A stretch of DNA of 5,869 bases from Actinomycetes bacterium (GTDB lineage Bacteria > Actinomycetota > Actinomycetes > Actinomycetales > Microbacteriaceae). The notes beneath the pieces were generated by a model, which worked only from the letters and a program-made list of their open reading frames with translations, searched no databases and was not told the origin of the DNA. A program made the position numbers and the translations under genes. Positions 1-5,869 of the stretch are shown here, piece by piece. The stretch lies in contig JAEYUT010000138.1 of assembly GCA_023432305.1 (NCBI GenBank), forward strand, positions 1 through 5,869. Reading direction: 5' to 3'. How positions within the stretch are numbered: the first letter of the stretch is position 1; each line of letters starts with the position of its first letter.

Positions 1-1153
1 AATCGGAGTGGGTGCGACCCTGTCGGCGGGGGCTCTGCTGATCACCGAGGTGTCGGGTTCGGAGACGCTCTCGGGGATGGCCGCGACGATGACGACGATC
101 GGCGCGGCTGCGGCCGCTGTGCCGCTCGCGAGCCTCGCCACACGACGGGGCCGTGCGCCGTCGCTCGCGACGGGCGCCTTCGTGGCGGGCTCAGGGGCGA
201 TCATCGGGCTTCTGGCCGCCGTGCTCGTGAGCACGCCGCTTCTGCTGGCGGGCATGATCCTCATCGGGGTGGGCACCGCCGTCAACCTGCAGGCCCGCTT
301 CGCGGCAACAGACCTCTCGGTTCCCGAGCGCCGCGGTCGCGACCTCGCGCTCATCGTGTGGCCGACGACCATCGGGGCCGTGCTCGGGCCGAACCTCATC
401 GAACCGGCGGATGCGCTGGGCCGAGCGCTCGGGCTTCCGCCCCTCTCGGGTCCCTTCCTCTTCACCGTGACCGCCCAGGCGATCGCCGGCACGGTCTACC
501 TGGTCGGGCTGCGCCCGGACCCGCTGAAGCTCGCGCTGCGCCTCGGGGCCGAGCGGCCGTCGGCGGCGCCGGCTGTCACGCGGACCGACGCCAACGGCGT
601 CGCGACGGGCATGATCGCCCTCGCGCTCAGCCACGCGACCATGGTGGCCGTGATGGCGATGACGCCCGTGCATCTGGTGCATCACGGCGCGACACTCGCC
701 ATCGTCGGCTTCACGATCAGCCTGCACGTTCTCGGCATGTACGCGCTGTCGCCCGTGTGGGGTGCGCTCGCCGATCGCTGGGGCCGCGAGGCGGTGATCG
801 CCATCGGCCAGTCGCTGCTGCTCGCGGCGCTGCTGCTGCTCGCGGTCGCCGCGGAGTCGGAGCTCGGCGTGGTCGTGGGTCTGTTCCTCATCGGCGTCGG
901 CTGGAGCGCATCGACGGTCGCCGGGTCGGCTCTCGTCTCGGATTCCGTGAGCGTCACGGTGCGCGCACGGGTGCAGGGCCGCAGCGACCTCCTGATGTCG
1001 TCGGCGGGTGCCATCGGCGGTGCCGCCTCGGGGCTCGTGCTCGCCGTGCTCGGCTATGGCGGGCTCGCGCTCGCCGCGACGGGGCTCGTCGCGGTCGTGC
1101 TGGTCGCGCTCGTCTCGCGGGTGACGCGTGTGCGCCGTGAGGCTGCGGGGTGA
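1..1153 (+). CDS. MFS transporter, 5'-truncated by the window edge
   Basis: This is a secondary transporter of the major facilitator superfamily in the cytoplasmic membrane, probably a proton-driven exporter; its substrate cannot be told. The reading frame is already open at base 2, so the gene starts upstream. The GTG at 8 falls inside what looks like the first membrane helix and is not a convincing start. About 383 residues are visible and probably only a few tens are missing, since MFS proteins usually have about 400. Counting from base 8, the loop after the second helix carries a weak motif-A remnant (ATRRGR, 44-49). The equivalent loop of the second half has a clear motif A (GALADRWGR, 252-260). 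A polar linker near 180-197 separates the two halves. About ten further hydrophobic segments are visible. The stop overlaps the next gene by 4 nt, so the two are probably co-expressed. The MFS call is firm; a drug-efflux role is only a guess. Confidence 0.88.
   Translation, partial: IGVGATLSAGALLITEVSGSETLSGMAATMTTIGAAAAAVPLASLATRRGRAPSLATGAFVAGSGAIIGLLAAVLVSTPLLLAGMILIGVGTAVNLQARFAATDLSVPERRGRDLALIVWPTTIGAVLGPNLIEPADALGRALGLPPLSGPFLFTVTAQAIAGTVYLVGLRPDPLKLALRLGAERPSAAPAVTRTDANGVATGMIALALSHATMVAVMAMTPVHLVHHGATLAIVGFTISLHVLGMYALSPVWGALADRWGREAVIAIGQSLLLAALLLLAVAAESELGVVVGLFLIGVGWSASTVAGSALVSDSVSVTVRARVQGRSDLLMSSAGAIGGAASGLVLAVLGYGGLALAATGLVAVVLVALVSRVTRVRREAAG
1139..1142 (+). promoter_or_regulatory. 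Shine-Dalgarno site for the YeiH-like gene
   Basis: GAGG lies 7 nt before the GTG at 1150, inside the end of the MFS gene. The good spacing supports GTG 1150 as the true start and re-initiation by ribosomes that have just finished the MFS gene. Confidence 0.6.
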
Positions 1154-2175
1154 CACGCCTGAGCTCGGCGCTGCCGGGCGTGGTCGCGATGCTCGGTCTC
1201 GCGGGCCTCGCGTGGGCGCTCGCGCTCGTGCTTCCCGTCGTGCCGTGGCTCTCGATCGCGTTCGTGCTCGGGGTCGCATTCGGCTGCATCCCGGCTGCGC
1301 GGCGCCTGCTCGACGGGGTTCTGCGCGCGGGCACCGTGTACTCCGCGCGCACGCTCCTGCGCGCGGGGATCGTGCTGCTGGGCCTGGATCTTGTGCTCGC
1401 GGATGTCGCGGCGCTCGGTGTCGTCGGCGTCGCCGCGATCGTCGTCCTCGTCGTGGTCGCGTTCGCGGTGACCTACGGGATCGGCCGCGCTCTGCGTCTG
1501 CCGGGGGATGAGCCCATGCTGCTTGCGGCGGGGTTCTCGATCTGCGGGGTGTCTGCTGTCGGGGCGATGGCGGCGGCGCGGCGCCGGGCGGGGGAGTCGG
1601 ACGACAGCGCGACGCCCGTGGCGCTCGTGACCCTCTTCGGCACCGCCGCGATCGTCGTGCTCCCCGCGGCGGCCGCCGCCTCCGCGGCGCTCGGAGCACC
1701 GCTGCCGCCTGAGGTGTTCGGTGCGTGGGCGGGCGCGAGCGTGCACGATGTGGGTCAGGTGGTGGCGACGGCGCAGACCGCCGGCACGGCCGCACTCGCG
1801 GCGGCGGTCGTCGTGAAGCTCACGCGCGTGCTCATGCTCGCGCCGATGGTCGCGGTCGCCTCTCTCGCGGAGCGCCGTCGCGCGCGTCGCGCGGGTGACG
1901 CGCTCACGGAGCTGCCTCCCGTCGTGCCGCTGTTCATCGTGGGGTTCGCGGTGCTCGTGGTGGTGCGATCCGTCATCCCGCTCCCGGAGGCGGTCCTCGA
2001 CGCAGCGGACATCGTGCGAACCGTGCTGCTCGCGACGGCGCTCGCCGCCATCGGCGCGAACCTCCGGCTCGAGCGCCTCGCGCGAACCGGCGCCCGCGCG
2101 GTCGTCGCCGCCAGCCTGTCGTGGCTGGTGATCCTGCTGCTCGCTCTCGGGGTGGCCGTTCTCGCCGTCCCCTGA
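1150..2175 (+). CDS. YeiH-family putative sulfate exporter (UPF0324 / PF03601 membrane protein)
   Basis: This 341-residue integral membrane protein belongs to the YeiH/UPF0324 family, annotated as putative sulfate exporters; the substrate is poorly proven for the family as a whole. Recognisable family blocks occur in order: LLRAGIVLLGLDL at 69-81, GFSICGVSAVGAMA at 128-141, GASVHDVGQVV at 195-205, KLTRVLMLAP at 223-232 and ATALAAIGANLRLERL at 275-290. About ten hydrophobic helices fill the rest. The length is normal for the family, so the gene looks intact. The GTG start at 1150 is chosen because it overlaps the MFS stop in a GTGA sequence and has a well-spaced GAGG upstream. A basic, polar stretch (ERRRARRAGD, 241-250) is probably a cytoplasmic loop. 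Coupling to the MFS gene suggests related transport roles, but this is inference. The family call is strong and the sulfate substrate uncertain. Confidence 0.88.
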   Translation: MTRLSSALPGVVAMLGLAGLAWALALVLPVVPWLSIAFVLGVAFGCIPAARRLLDGVLRAGTVYSARTLLRAGIVLLGLDLVLADVAALGVVGVAAIVVLVVVAFAVTYGIGRALRLPGDEPMLLAAGFSICGVSAVGAMAAARRRAGESDDSATPVALVTLFGTAAIVVLPAAAAASAALGAPLPPEVFGAWAGASVHDVGQVVATAQTAGTAALAAAVVVKLTRVLMLAPMVAVASLAERRRARRAGDALTELPPVVPLFIVGFAVLVVVRSVIPLPEAVLDAADIVRTVLLATALAAIGANLRLERLARTGARAVVAASLSWLVILLLALGVAVLAVP

Positions 2176-2207
2176 CACAGCAGGCATGCGGCTCGCTCCC
2201 AGCGGCG

Positions 2208-2225
2208 TGACTCATCCTGGAGTCA
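2208..2225. repeat. Inverted repeat TGACTC-N6-GAGTCA at the start of the small membrane gene
   Basis: Two perfect 6-bp arms (2208-2213 and 2220-2225) flank a 6-bp spacer. The right arm ends on the A of the ATG at 2225 and includes the only purine-rich ribosome-site candidate (GGAG, 2219-2222). It could be a regulator-binding dyad or an RNA hairpin hiding the start codon, or it could be chance. Confidence 0.35.
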
Positions 2226-2548
2226 TGCCCGACGTGACGTACTCCGCTTCCACGCGGGCGCGTTCCATCTCCATCCCCGCAGGCACCCGCTGGCTCATCG
2301 CCGGCGGCGCCGCGACGGTGATCTCGTTCCTCGTGATCGCCCCGATGGCGCTGCAGAACCTGGGGCCCACCGGCATCCCGGGCACGGCGCTCGTCGTGAT
2401 CGCGACCCTCTACGGGGGCATGGTGATCGTGCGGCATTCGACACCCCGCGGGCGACTGCGCAATACGCTTCTCGCCCTGGATCTGGTCGCGATCGTGTTC
2501 GTCGCGACGCTCACCGTGATGCTCGTGGCGGGGCGTCTCGCGCTCTGA
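2225..2548 (+). CDS. Small hypothetical membrane protein with three predicted helices
   Basis: I do not recognise this 107-residue protein. With the start at ATG 2225 it has a short polar, basic N-terminus (1-22). Three hydrophobic segments follow, at about 23-43, 53-69 and 82-102. A basic loop (RHSTPRGRLRN, 70-80) lies between the second and third. By the positive-inside rule this loop is probably cytoplasmic, which would agree with a cytoplasmic N-terminus. No enzyme or metal-binding motif is visible. An in-frame ATG at 2186 would add 13 residues (120 in total) that look like non-coding leader. GTG 2234 is a third option, with GGAG 11 nt upstream. None of the starts has an ideal ribosome site: GGAG is only 2 nt from ATG 2225. 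The gene lies 49 nt after the YeiH-like gene on the same strand, so it may be cotranscribed or have its own promoter. The coding call rests on codon bias and membrane-protein character. Confidence 0.68.
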   Translation: MPDVTYSASTRARSISIPAGTRWLIAGGAATVISFLVIAPMALQNLGPTGIPGTALVVIATLYGGMVIVRHSTPRGRLRNTLLALDLVAIVFVATLTVMLVAGRLAL

Positions 2549-2564
2549 CCGCGCGGGCTCAGAG
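2543..2564. terminator. Possible bidirectional terminator between convergent genes
   Basis: CTCTGA (2543-2548) and TCAGAG (2559-2564) form a perfect 6-bp stem with a 10-nt G/C-rich loop. The stem can lengthen by three pairs (2540-2542 with 2569-2571) across a 4-nt bulge. Both convergent stop codons lie in the arms. There is no T-run on either side, so a classical intrinsic terminator is not shown. Its place in the only gap between the two converging transcription units is the main argument. Confidence 0.35.
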
Positions 2565-3575
2565 GCTGCGCGTCGACGCACGAAGCACGAGCTTGGTGGG
2601 AAGAGGCGTGTCCTCGGTGATCGTGTCGGGATCCTCGACGGCCAGCAGCACCTTCTGCATGATGAGCCCCCCGAGCGCGGCGAAATCCTGTCGCACCGTC
2701 GTGAGCGGCGGATACAGGTAGCCCGCTTCGGGCACGTCGTCGAAGCCCACGACGCTCACATCCGCGGGCACCGCGATGCCGCGCTCCCGGAACGCCGACA
2801 GCAGGCCGATCGCCATGTGGTCGTTCGCGGAGAACAGGGCATCGCCTGGACGGATGTCGAGGTGCGCTCCCACATCGAACCCGCTCGCCGCCGACCAGTC
2901 GCCGCGTGACGGCTCGATGATCTCGAGACGCCGGGCGCTCAGCTCGTCGCGCCAGCCGCGCTCGCGCTCCACCGCATCCGGGTTCCGCGACGGGCCCGCC
3001 GTGTGCAGGATGCGCGTGTGCCCCAGCTCGGCGAGGTGGCGCACCGCGGCGCGGGCGCCCCGATACTGGTCGATCGACACCGTCAGCGGACTCGGACGCG
3101 GCGACGCCGCCACGGCGACCAGCGGGATCGAGAGCTCGAGCGCGCGCACCACATCCAGCACCGCGACGTCGGCCACGATGAGCACGATCGCATCGACCCG
3201 CTGACGCAGAAGCGCCTCCACGACCGAGCGGATCGCGGCGGGCTCCTCGTCGAGCGAGCTCACCGCCTCCACGCTGTAGCGGGCCGCACGCGCCGCGATG
3301 TTGAAGTGCATCGCCGTGGACGCCGGCCCATAGTCGGAGACGCCGGGGGAGATGAGACCGATCGTGCGCGTGCGGCGCGTGACGAGCGCGCGCGCCGCCG
3401 GGGAGGGGCTGTAGCGCAGCTGCGCGATCGCCTGCTCGACACGCGCGCGCGTCGCGGGGCGCACGTTCGGCAGGTCATTCAGCACACGCGAGACGGTCTG
3501 ATGCGACACGCCCGCCAGGCGGGCGACATCGAAGATGTTGGCGGCGCGGGGCGCCGTCCGCTCGTCCGAGCTCAC
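2559..3575 (-). CDS. LacI-family transcriptional regulator of the sugar ABC operon
   Basis: This is a 338-residue DNA-binding regulator, probably a sugar-responsive repressor of the transporter operon that it ends. A helix-turn-helix is visible at about 14-34 (IFDVARLAGVSHQTVSRVLND). The hinge helix follows (YSPSPAARAL, 55-64), with the leucine (L64) that LacI proteins insert into the operator minor groove. The periplasmic-binding-protein-like ligand domain runs from about 71 to the end. It includes ERERGWRD (203-210), SANDHMAIG (249-257) and VSVVGFDDVPEA (273-284), all typical of the family. The length is normal. GTG 3575 is chosen because it overlaps the ATPase stop in GTGA and has GAGGGG 5 nt upstream; about 12 residues then precede the helix-turn-helix. 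As the last gene of the operon it would be autoregulated, but its target promoter is outside the window. The effector is unknown; a furanose sugar fits the transporter but is inference. Confidence 0.93.
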   Translation of the reverse strand: MSSDERTAPRAANIFDVARLAGVSHQTVSRVLNDLPNVRPATRARVEQAIAQLRYSPSPAARALVTRRTRTIGLISPGVSDYGPASTAMHFNIAARAARYSVEAVSSLDEEPAAIRSVVEALLRQRVDAIVLIVADVAVLDVVRALELSIPLVAVAASPRPSPLTVSIDQYRGARAAVRHLAELGHTRILHTAGPSRNPDAVERERGWRDELSARRLEIIEPSRGDWSAASGFDVGAHLDIRPGDALFSANDHMAIGLLSAFRERGIAVPADVSVVGFDDVPEAGYLYPPLTTVRQDFAALGGLIMQKVLLAVEDPDTITEDTPLPTKLVLRASTRSL

Positions 3576-5104
3576 GCGGTCCCCTCGTCATCAGGTCGGG
3601 CGACCAGAGCCAGAAGCGAGTCGACGGTGAGCTCCCCGGCGTCATGCTGCGACACGACCTCGCCGCCGCGCAGCACGAGCACCCGATCCGAGACCCGCAG
3701 CACCTCCTCGAGCTCCGCCGAGACGAACATCACCGAGAGGCCGTTGTCGGCGAGCTCGGTCACGAGGTTCTGGATCTCGACCTTCGCGCCCACATCGATG
3801 CCGCGAGTGGGCTCATCCAGTACGAGCGCGCGCGGAGCGAGGGCGAGCAGACGCGCGAGCAGCACCTTCTGCTGGTTGCCGCCCGAGAGCGTGCCCGCGG
3901 GGCGCTCCGGGTCGGCGGGACGGATGTCGAGCGCGTCGATCCAGCTCGCCGCGAGCTCGCGCTCCCGCGCCGCCGGGATCTGCCGCCACATGCCGCGCTG
4001 AGCCTGCAGGGCGAGCGTGATGTTCTCGCGCACGCTCAGCTCGCTGATGATGCCGTCGGTGCGCCGATTCTCGGAGGAGTACACGACCCCGAGCGTGATC
4101 GCCTGGCGTGCGCTGCGCGGGTGCGCGTCGCGTCCTGCGACCCGGATGATGCCCGAGGTGAGCGCATCCACGCCCGTGATCGCGCGCGCGAGCTCCGTGC
4201 GGCCCGAGCCGAGGAGACCCGCGACGCCCAGCACCTCGCCCTCGACGAGGTCGACGTCGGCGTCCGCGACACCGGGCACGGTGACGCCCCGCGCAGATAC
4301 ATACACGGGGGCGTCCGCAGCGCGCACCGACCGCGGCGTCTCGGTGCGCGCCCGCACGGCGTAGTCGGCGGCCGCGCGCCCCAGCATCTTCTGCACGAGA
4401 TCGATGCGCAGCAGCTCGCGCGTCATGTACTCGCCGACGAGCCGCCCGCCGCGCAGCACCGTGACGCGGTCGCAGATCTCGTACACCTGGTCGAGGAAGT
4501 GGGAGACGAACAGGATCGCGACGCCGCGGGCGGTGAGCTCGCGGATGACCCGGAACAGCTCCGACACCTCATCGAGGTCGAGGCTCGAGGTGGGCTCGTC
4601 GAGGATGAGCACGCGCACATCGGTCGAGATCGCCCGCGCGATCGCGACGAGCTGCTGCACCGCGAGCGAGTGGGTGCCGAGAAGCGACGCCGGGTCGATC
4701 TCGACGCCGAGATCGGCGAGCACCGCGCGGGCGTCGGCGCGCATCTGGGCCCAGCCGATCACGCCGAGTCGCCGCGGCTCCCTCCCCAGGAAGATGTTCT
4801 CCGCCACCGACAGGTTCGGCAGCAGGTCGATCTCCTGATAGACGGTCGAGATCCCGGCAGCCTGCGCATCGTGCGGGCGTCGCACCCGCAACGGCGCGCC
4901 GTCCAGCCGGACGACGCCCTCGTCGAGCGGGAGCGCTCCCGTGATGGCCTTGATGAGCGTCGACTTGCCGGCGCCGTTCTCCCCCATGAGCGAGTGCACC
5001 TCGCCGGGGAACATCCGGAAGTCGACGGCGTCCAGCGCGAGCTCGGCCGGGAAGCGCACCGTGGCGCCCACGACCTCGAGGACGGGTTGGGTCTCGTCGA
5101 CCAT
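3572..5104 (-). CDS. ytfR: Sugar ABC transporter ATPase with two nucleotide-binding domains, YtfR-like
   Basis: This 510-residue cytoplasmic ATPase drives a sugar importer of the RbsA/MglA/YtfR type. Domain 1 has Walker A GENGAGKST (41-49), Q-loop YQE (89-91), a degenerate signature SLAVQQ (146-151), Walker B VLILDE (165-170) and H-loop His202. Domain 2 has a Walker A with Arg replacing Lys (GLLGSGRT, 296-303), an intact signature LSGGNQQK (406-413) and Walker B ALVLDE (426-431). Its H-loop position holds Ala463. This asymmetry is normal for the family. From memory, TVYQEIDLLPN, HFLDQVYEICDRVTVLR and RTDGIISELSVRENITLALQ resemble E. coli YtfR (galactofuranose) more than RbsA or XylG. The frame is open further upstream, but ATG 5104 is preferred: AGGA lies 8 nt before it and the family fold starts soon after. 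Earlier starts would run into the permease gene. The bifidobacterial fructose ATPase FruK is a close relative, so the substrate remains open. Confidence 0.94.
   Translation of the reverse strand: MVDETQPVLEVVGATVRFPAELALDAVDFRMFPGEVHSLMGENGAGKSTLIKAITGALPLDEGVVRLDGAPLRVRRPHDAQAAGISTVYQEIDLLPNLSVAENIFLGREPRRLGVIGWAQMRADARAVLADLGVEIDPASLLGTHSLAVQQLVAIARAISTDVRVLILDEPTSSLDLDEVSELFRVIRELTARGVAILFVSHFLDQVYEICDRVTVLRGGRLVGEYMTRELLRIDLVQKMLGRAAADYAVRARTETPRSVRAADAPVYVSARGVTVPGVADADVDLVEGEVLGVAGLLGSGRTELARAITGVDALTSGIIRVAGRDAHPRSARQAITLGVVYSSENRRTDGIISELSVRENITLALQAQRGMWRQIPAARERELAASWIDALDIRPADPERPAGTLSGGNQQKVLLARLLALAPRALVLDEPTRGIDVGAKVEIQNLVTELADNGLSVMFVSAELEEVLRVSDRVLVLRGGEVVSQHDAGELTVDSLLALVARPDDEGTA
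3581..3586 (-). promoter_or_regulatory. Shine-Dalgarno site for the LacI-family gene
   Basis: GAGGGG on the minus strand lies 5 nt before the GTG at 3575 and inside the 3' end of the ATPase gene. It supports that start and coupled translation of the regulator with the ATPase. Confidence 0.6.
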
Positions 5105-5112
5105 GGTGACTA

Positions 5113-5116
5113 TCCT
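5113..5116 (-). promoter_or_regulatory. Shine-Dalgarno site that decides the ATPase start
   Basis: AGGA on the minus strand lies 8 nt before ATG 5104. It favours this start over in-frame codons up to 47 residues earlier, which would encode an Arg-rich extension atypical of the family. Confidence 0.55.
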
Positions 5117-5136
5117 GCCGTGGTCGGACGCCTCCG

Positions 5137-5150
5137 CGCGCCGCGGCGCG
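5137..5150. repeat. 14-bp perfect palindrome between permease and ATPase genes
   Basis: CGCGCCGCGGCGCG reads the same on both strands and lies in the 56-nt gap between the permease stop and the ATPase start. As RNA it could make a tight GC hairpin that affects relative expression or mRNA stability. In DNA this rich in G and C it may be chance. Confidence 0.3.
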
Positions 5151-5160
5151 ACGATGAGAC

Positions 5161-5869
5161 CTACCGCCGGTTCGACCGGGCGACGATGAGTCGCTGCACG
5201 ACGACGAAGAGCAGCAGCAGTGCCCCGATCGAGATGCGCGTCCACGACTGCTCCGCTCCGAGGAACGAGATGACGGACTTGATCGTCCCGTACACGAACA
5301 CGCCGATCATCGATCCGACGACGTACCCCGAACCGCCCGTGAGGAGCGTGCCGCCGATGACGACCGCGGCGATCGTGTCGAGCTCGGTGCCGATGCCGTT
5401 CAGGGGGTACGAGGCGCCCGTGTACGCGGTGAAGATGACGCCCGCGAGACCCGCGCAGATGCCGCTCACGACGTAGGCGAGGACCTTCGTGCGCGCCACC
5501 GGAAGACCCATGAGCCGCGCCGACTGCTCGTTGCCGCCGATCGCGTAGATCGTGCGGCCGAAGCGCGTGTAGGCGAGCACGAGCGCGCCCGCAGCGACCA
5601 CCAGCAGCGCGATGATGCCGGTGGGGGTGATGTACCAGCTGCCGGGCGCCGCTTGCAAGCGCGTCGACTGCAGCCAGAGGATCGCGGGGTCCTCGACCTT
5701 GATCGAGGCGAGACTCACCATGAACGCGAGGCCGCGGGCGGCGAACATCGCAGCCAGTGAGGCGATGAACGGCTGCACATCGAAGTAGTGCACCAGGATG
5801 CCGACCGCGAGCCCCATCCCGGCGCCGATGAGGATCATCGTGGGGACGACGACCCCGACGGGTACGCCC
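5161..5869 (-). CDS. yjfF: Sugar ABC transporter permease, YjfF-like, 5'-truncated by the window edge
   Basis: This is the membrane permease of the sugar importer (BPD_transp_2 / branched-chain and ribose permease family), working with the ATPase encoded next. The visible 235 codons end at TAG 5161-5163. The frame stays open to the right edge, so roughly the first 90-100 residues are missing compared with a usual length of about 330. The ATG at 5838 is internal, within a membrane helix, and is not the start. The conserved cytoplasmic loop TRFGRTIYAIGGNEQSARL is the ATPase contact region. It is followed by a helix pair and the glycine-rich block AVVIGGTLLTGGSG. The C-terminal WTRISIGALLLLFVVVQR closely resembles the end of E. 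coli YjfF as I recall it, more than YtfT. A second permease and a substrate-binding lipoprotein should lie upstream, beyond the edge. Galactofuranose or another furanose is the best substrate guess but is not proven. Confidence 0.9.
   Translation of the reverse strand, partial: GVPVGVVVPTMILIGAGMGLAVGILVHYFDVQPFIASLAAMFAARGLAFMVSLASIKVEDPAILWLQSTRLQAAPGSWYITPTGIIALLVVAAGALVLAYTRFGRTIYAIGGNEQSARLMGLPVARTKVLAYVVSGICAGLAGVIFTAYTGASYPLNGIGTELDTIAAVVIGGTLLTGGSGYVVGSMIGVFVYGTIKSVISFLGAEQSWTRISIGALLLLFVVVQRLIVARSNRR

Noticed and set aside
296..463. Degenerate ABC motifs in the ATPase second domain (Arg for Walker A Lys, Ala for H-loop His; residue positions given) as a sign of decay.
   Set aside because: The same asymmetry is standard in the RbsA/MglA/YtfR family, so it is not evidence of a broken gene.
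815..845. A 13-nt direct repeat (CTGCTGCTCGCGG at 815-827 and 833-845) in the MFS gene.
   Set aside because: It encodes Leu/Ala runs of a membrane helix with preferred codons, so it is explained by coding constraint.
191..1795. A 534-codon open frame on the minus strand lying opposite the MFS and YeiH-like genes.
   Set aside because: The product is extremely Arg/Pro/His-rich with no fold, and it crosses the boundary of two genes with clear family motifs. It is an antisense artefact of high GC content.
1054..2187. A 377-codon minus-strand open frame opposite the YeiH-like gene.
   Set aside because: It is a low-complexity Arg/Glu/His-rich translation with no motif, entirely opposite a well-supported membrane protein gene.
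2186..2224. An upstream in-frame ATG at 2186 as the start of the small membrane protein.
   Set aside because: The purine-rich bases are only about 1 nt from that ATG, and the added residues look like untranslated leader. It cannot be excluded, as ATG 2225 also has an imperfect ribosome site.
3003..4001. A 332-codon plus-strand open frame opposite the LacI and ATPase genes.
   Set aside because: It switches from an Arg/His-rich to a Ser/Arg-rich composition across the gene boundary, as expected of antisense translation and not of a real protein.
5105..5245. A 47-residue N-terminal extension of the ATPase to an upstream ATG at 5245.
   Set aside because: The extension is Arg-rich, overlaps the permease 3' end and lacks family similarity; ATG 5104 has a well-spaced AGGA.
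3644..5476. A 610-codon plus-strand open frame opposite the ATPase and permease.
   Set aside because: It is rich in Arg, His, Asp and Glu, crosses two real genes and has no recognisable domain; typical GC-driven shadow.

Overview
This is a GC-rich, almost fully coding window (about 98% genic). The frequent GTG starts, strong third-position G/C bias, Ala/Val/Leu-rich membrane proteins and GTGA stop/start overlaps suggest a high-GC actinobacterium. Microbacteriaceae (Microbacterium-like) is my guess from style only; no rRNA or other marker gene is present to confirm it.

Left half, plus strand (1-2548). A 5'-truncated major facilitator superfamily (MFS) transporter overlaps by 4 nt, and is probably translationally coupled to, a YeiH-type putative sulfate exporter (UPF0324 / PF03601 family). 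About 50 nt later comes a small unrecognised protein with three predicted membrane segments. A short inverted repeat overlaps the preferred start of that small gene.

Right half, minus strand (2559-5869). This is the 3' end of a carbohydrate ABC transporter operon, read right to left. It holds a 5'-truncated permease most like YjfF, a two-domain ATPase most like YtfR of the galactofuranose transporter group, and a LacI-family regulator whose GTG start overlaps the ATPase stop by 4 nt. The substrate-binding protein and a second permease, expected for this type of importer, are not in the window and would lie beyond the right edge. The likely scheme is sugar import by the transporter, with the last gene sensing the sugar or a derivative and repressing the operon. 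The operon promoter and its operators are also outside the window.

The two halves converge. Their stop codons are separated by only 10 nt and both lie in the arms of one small inverted repeat. No tRNA, rRNA, CRISPR array, insertion sequence, phage gene or gene-free stretch over 300 nt is visible. I see ordinary transport and regulation genes, not a clearly new system. The least explained items are the small membrane protein and the short inverted repeats at 2208-2225 and 2543-2564.
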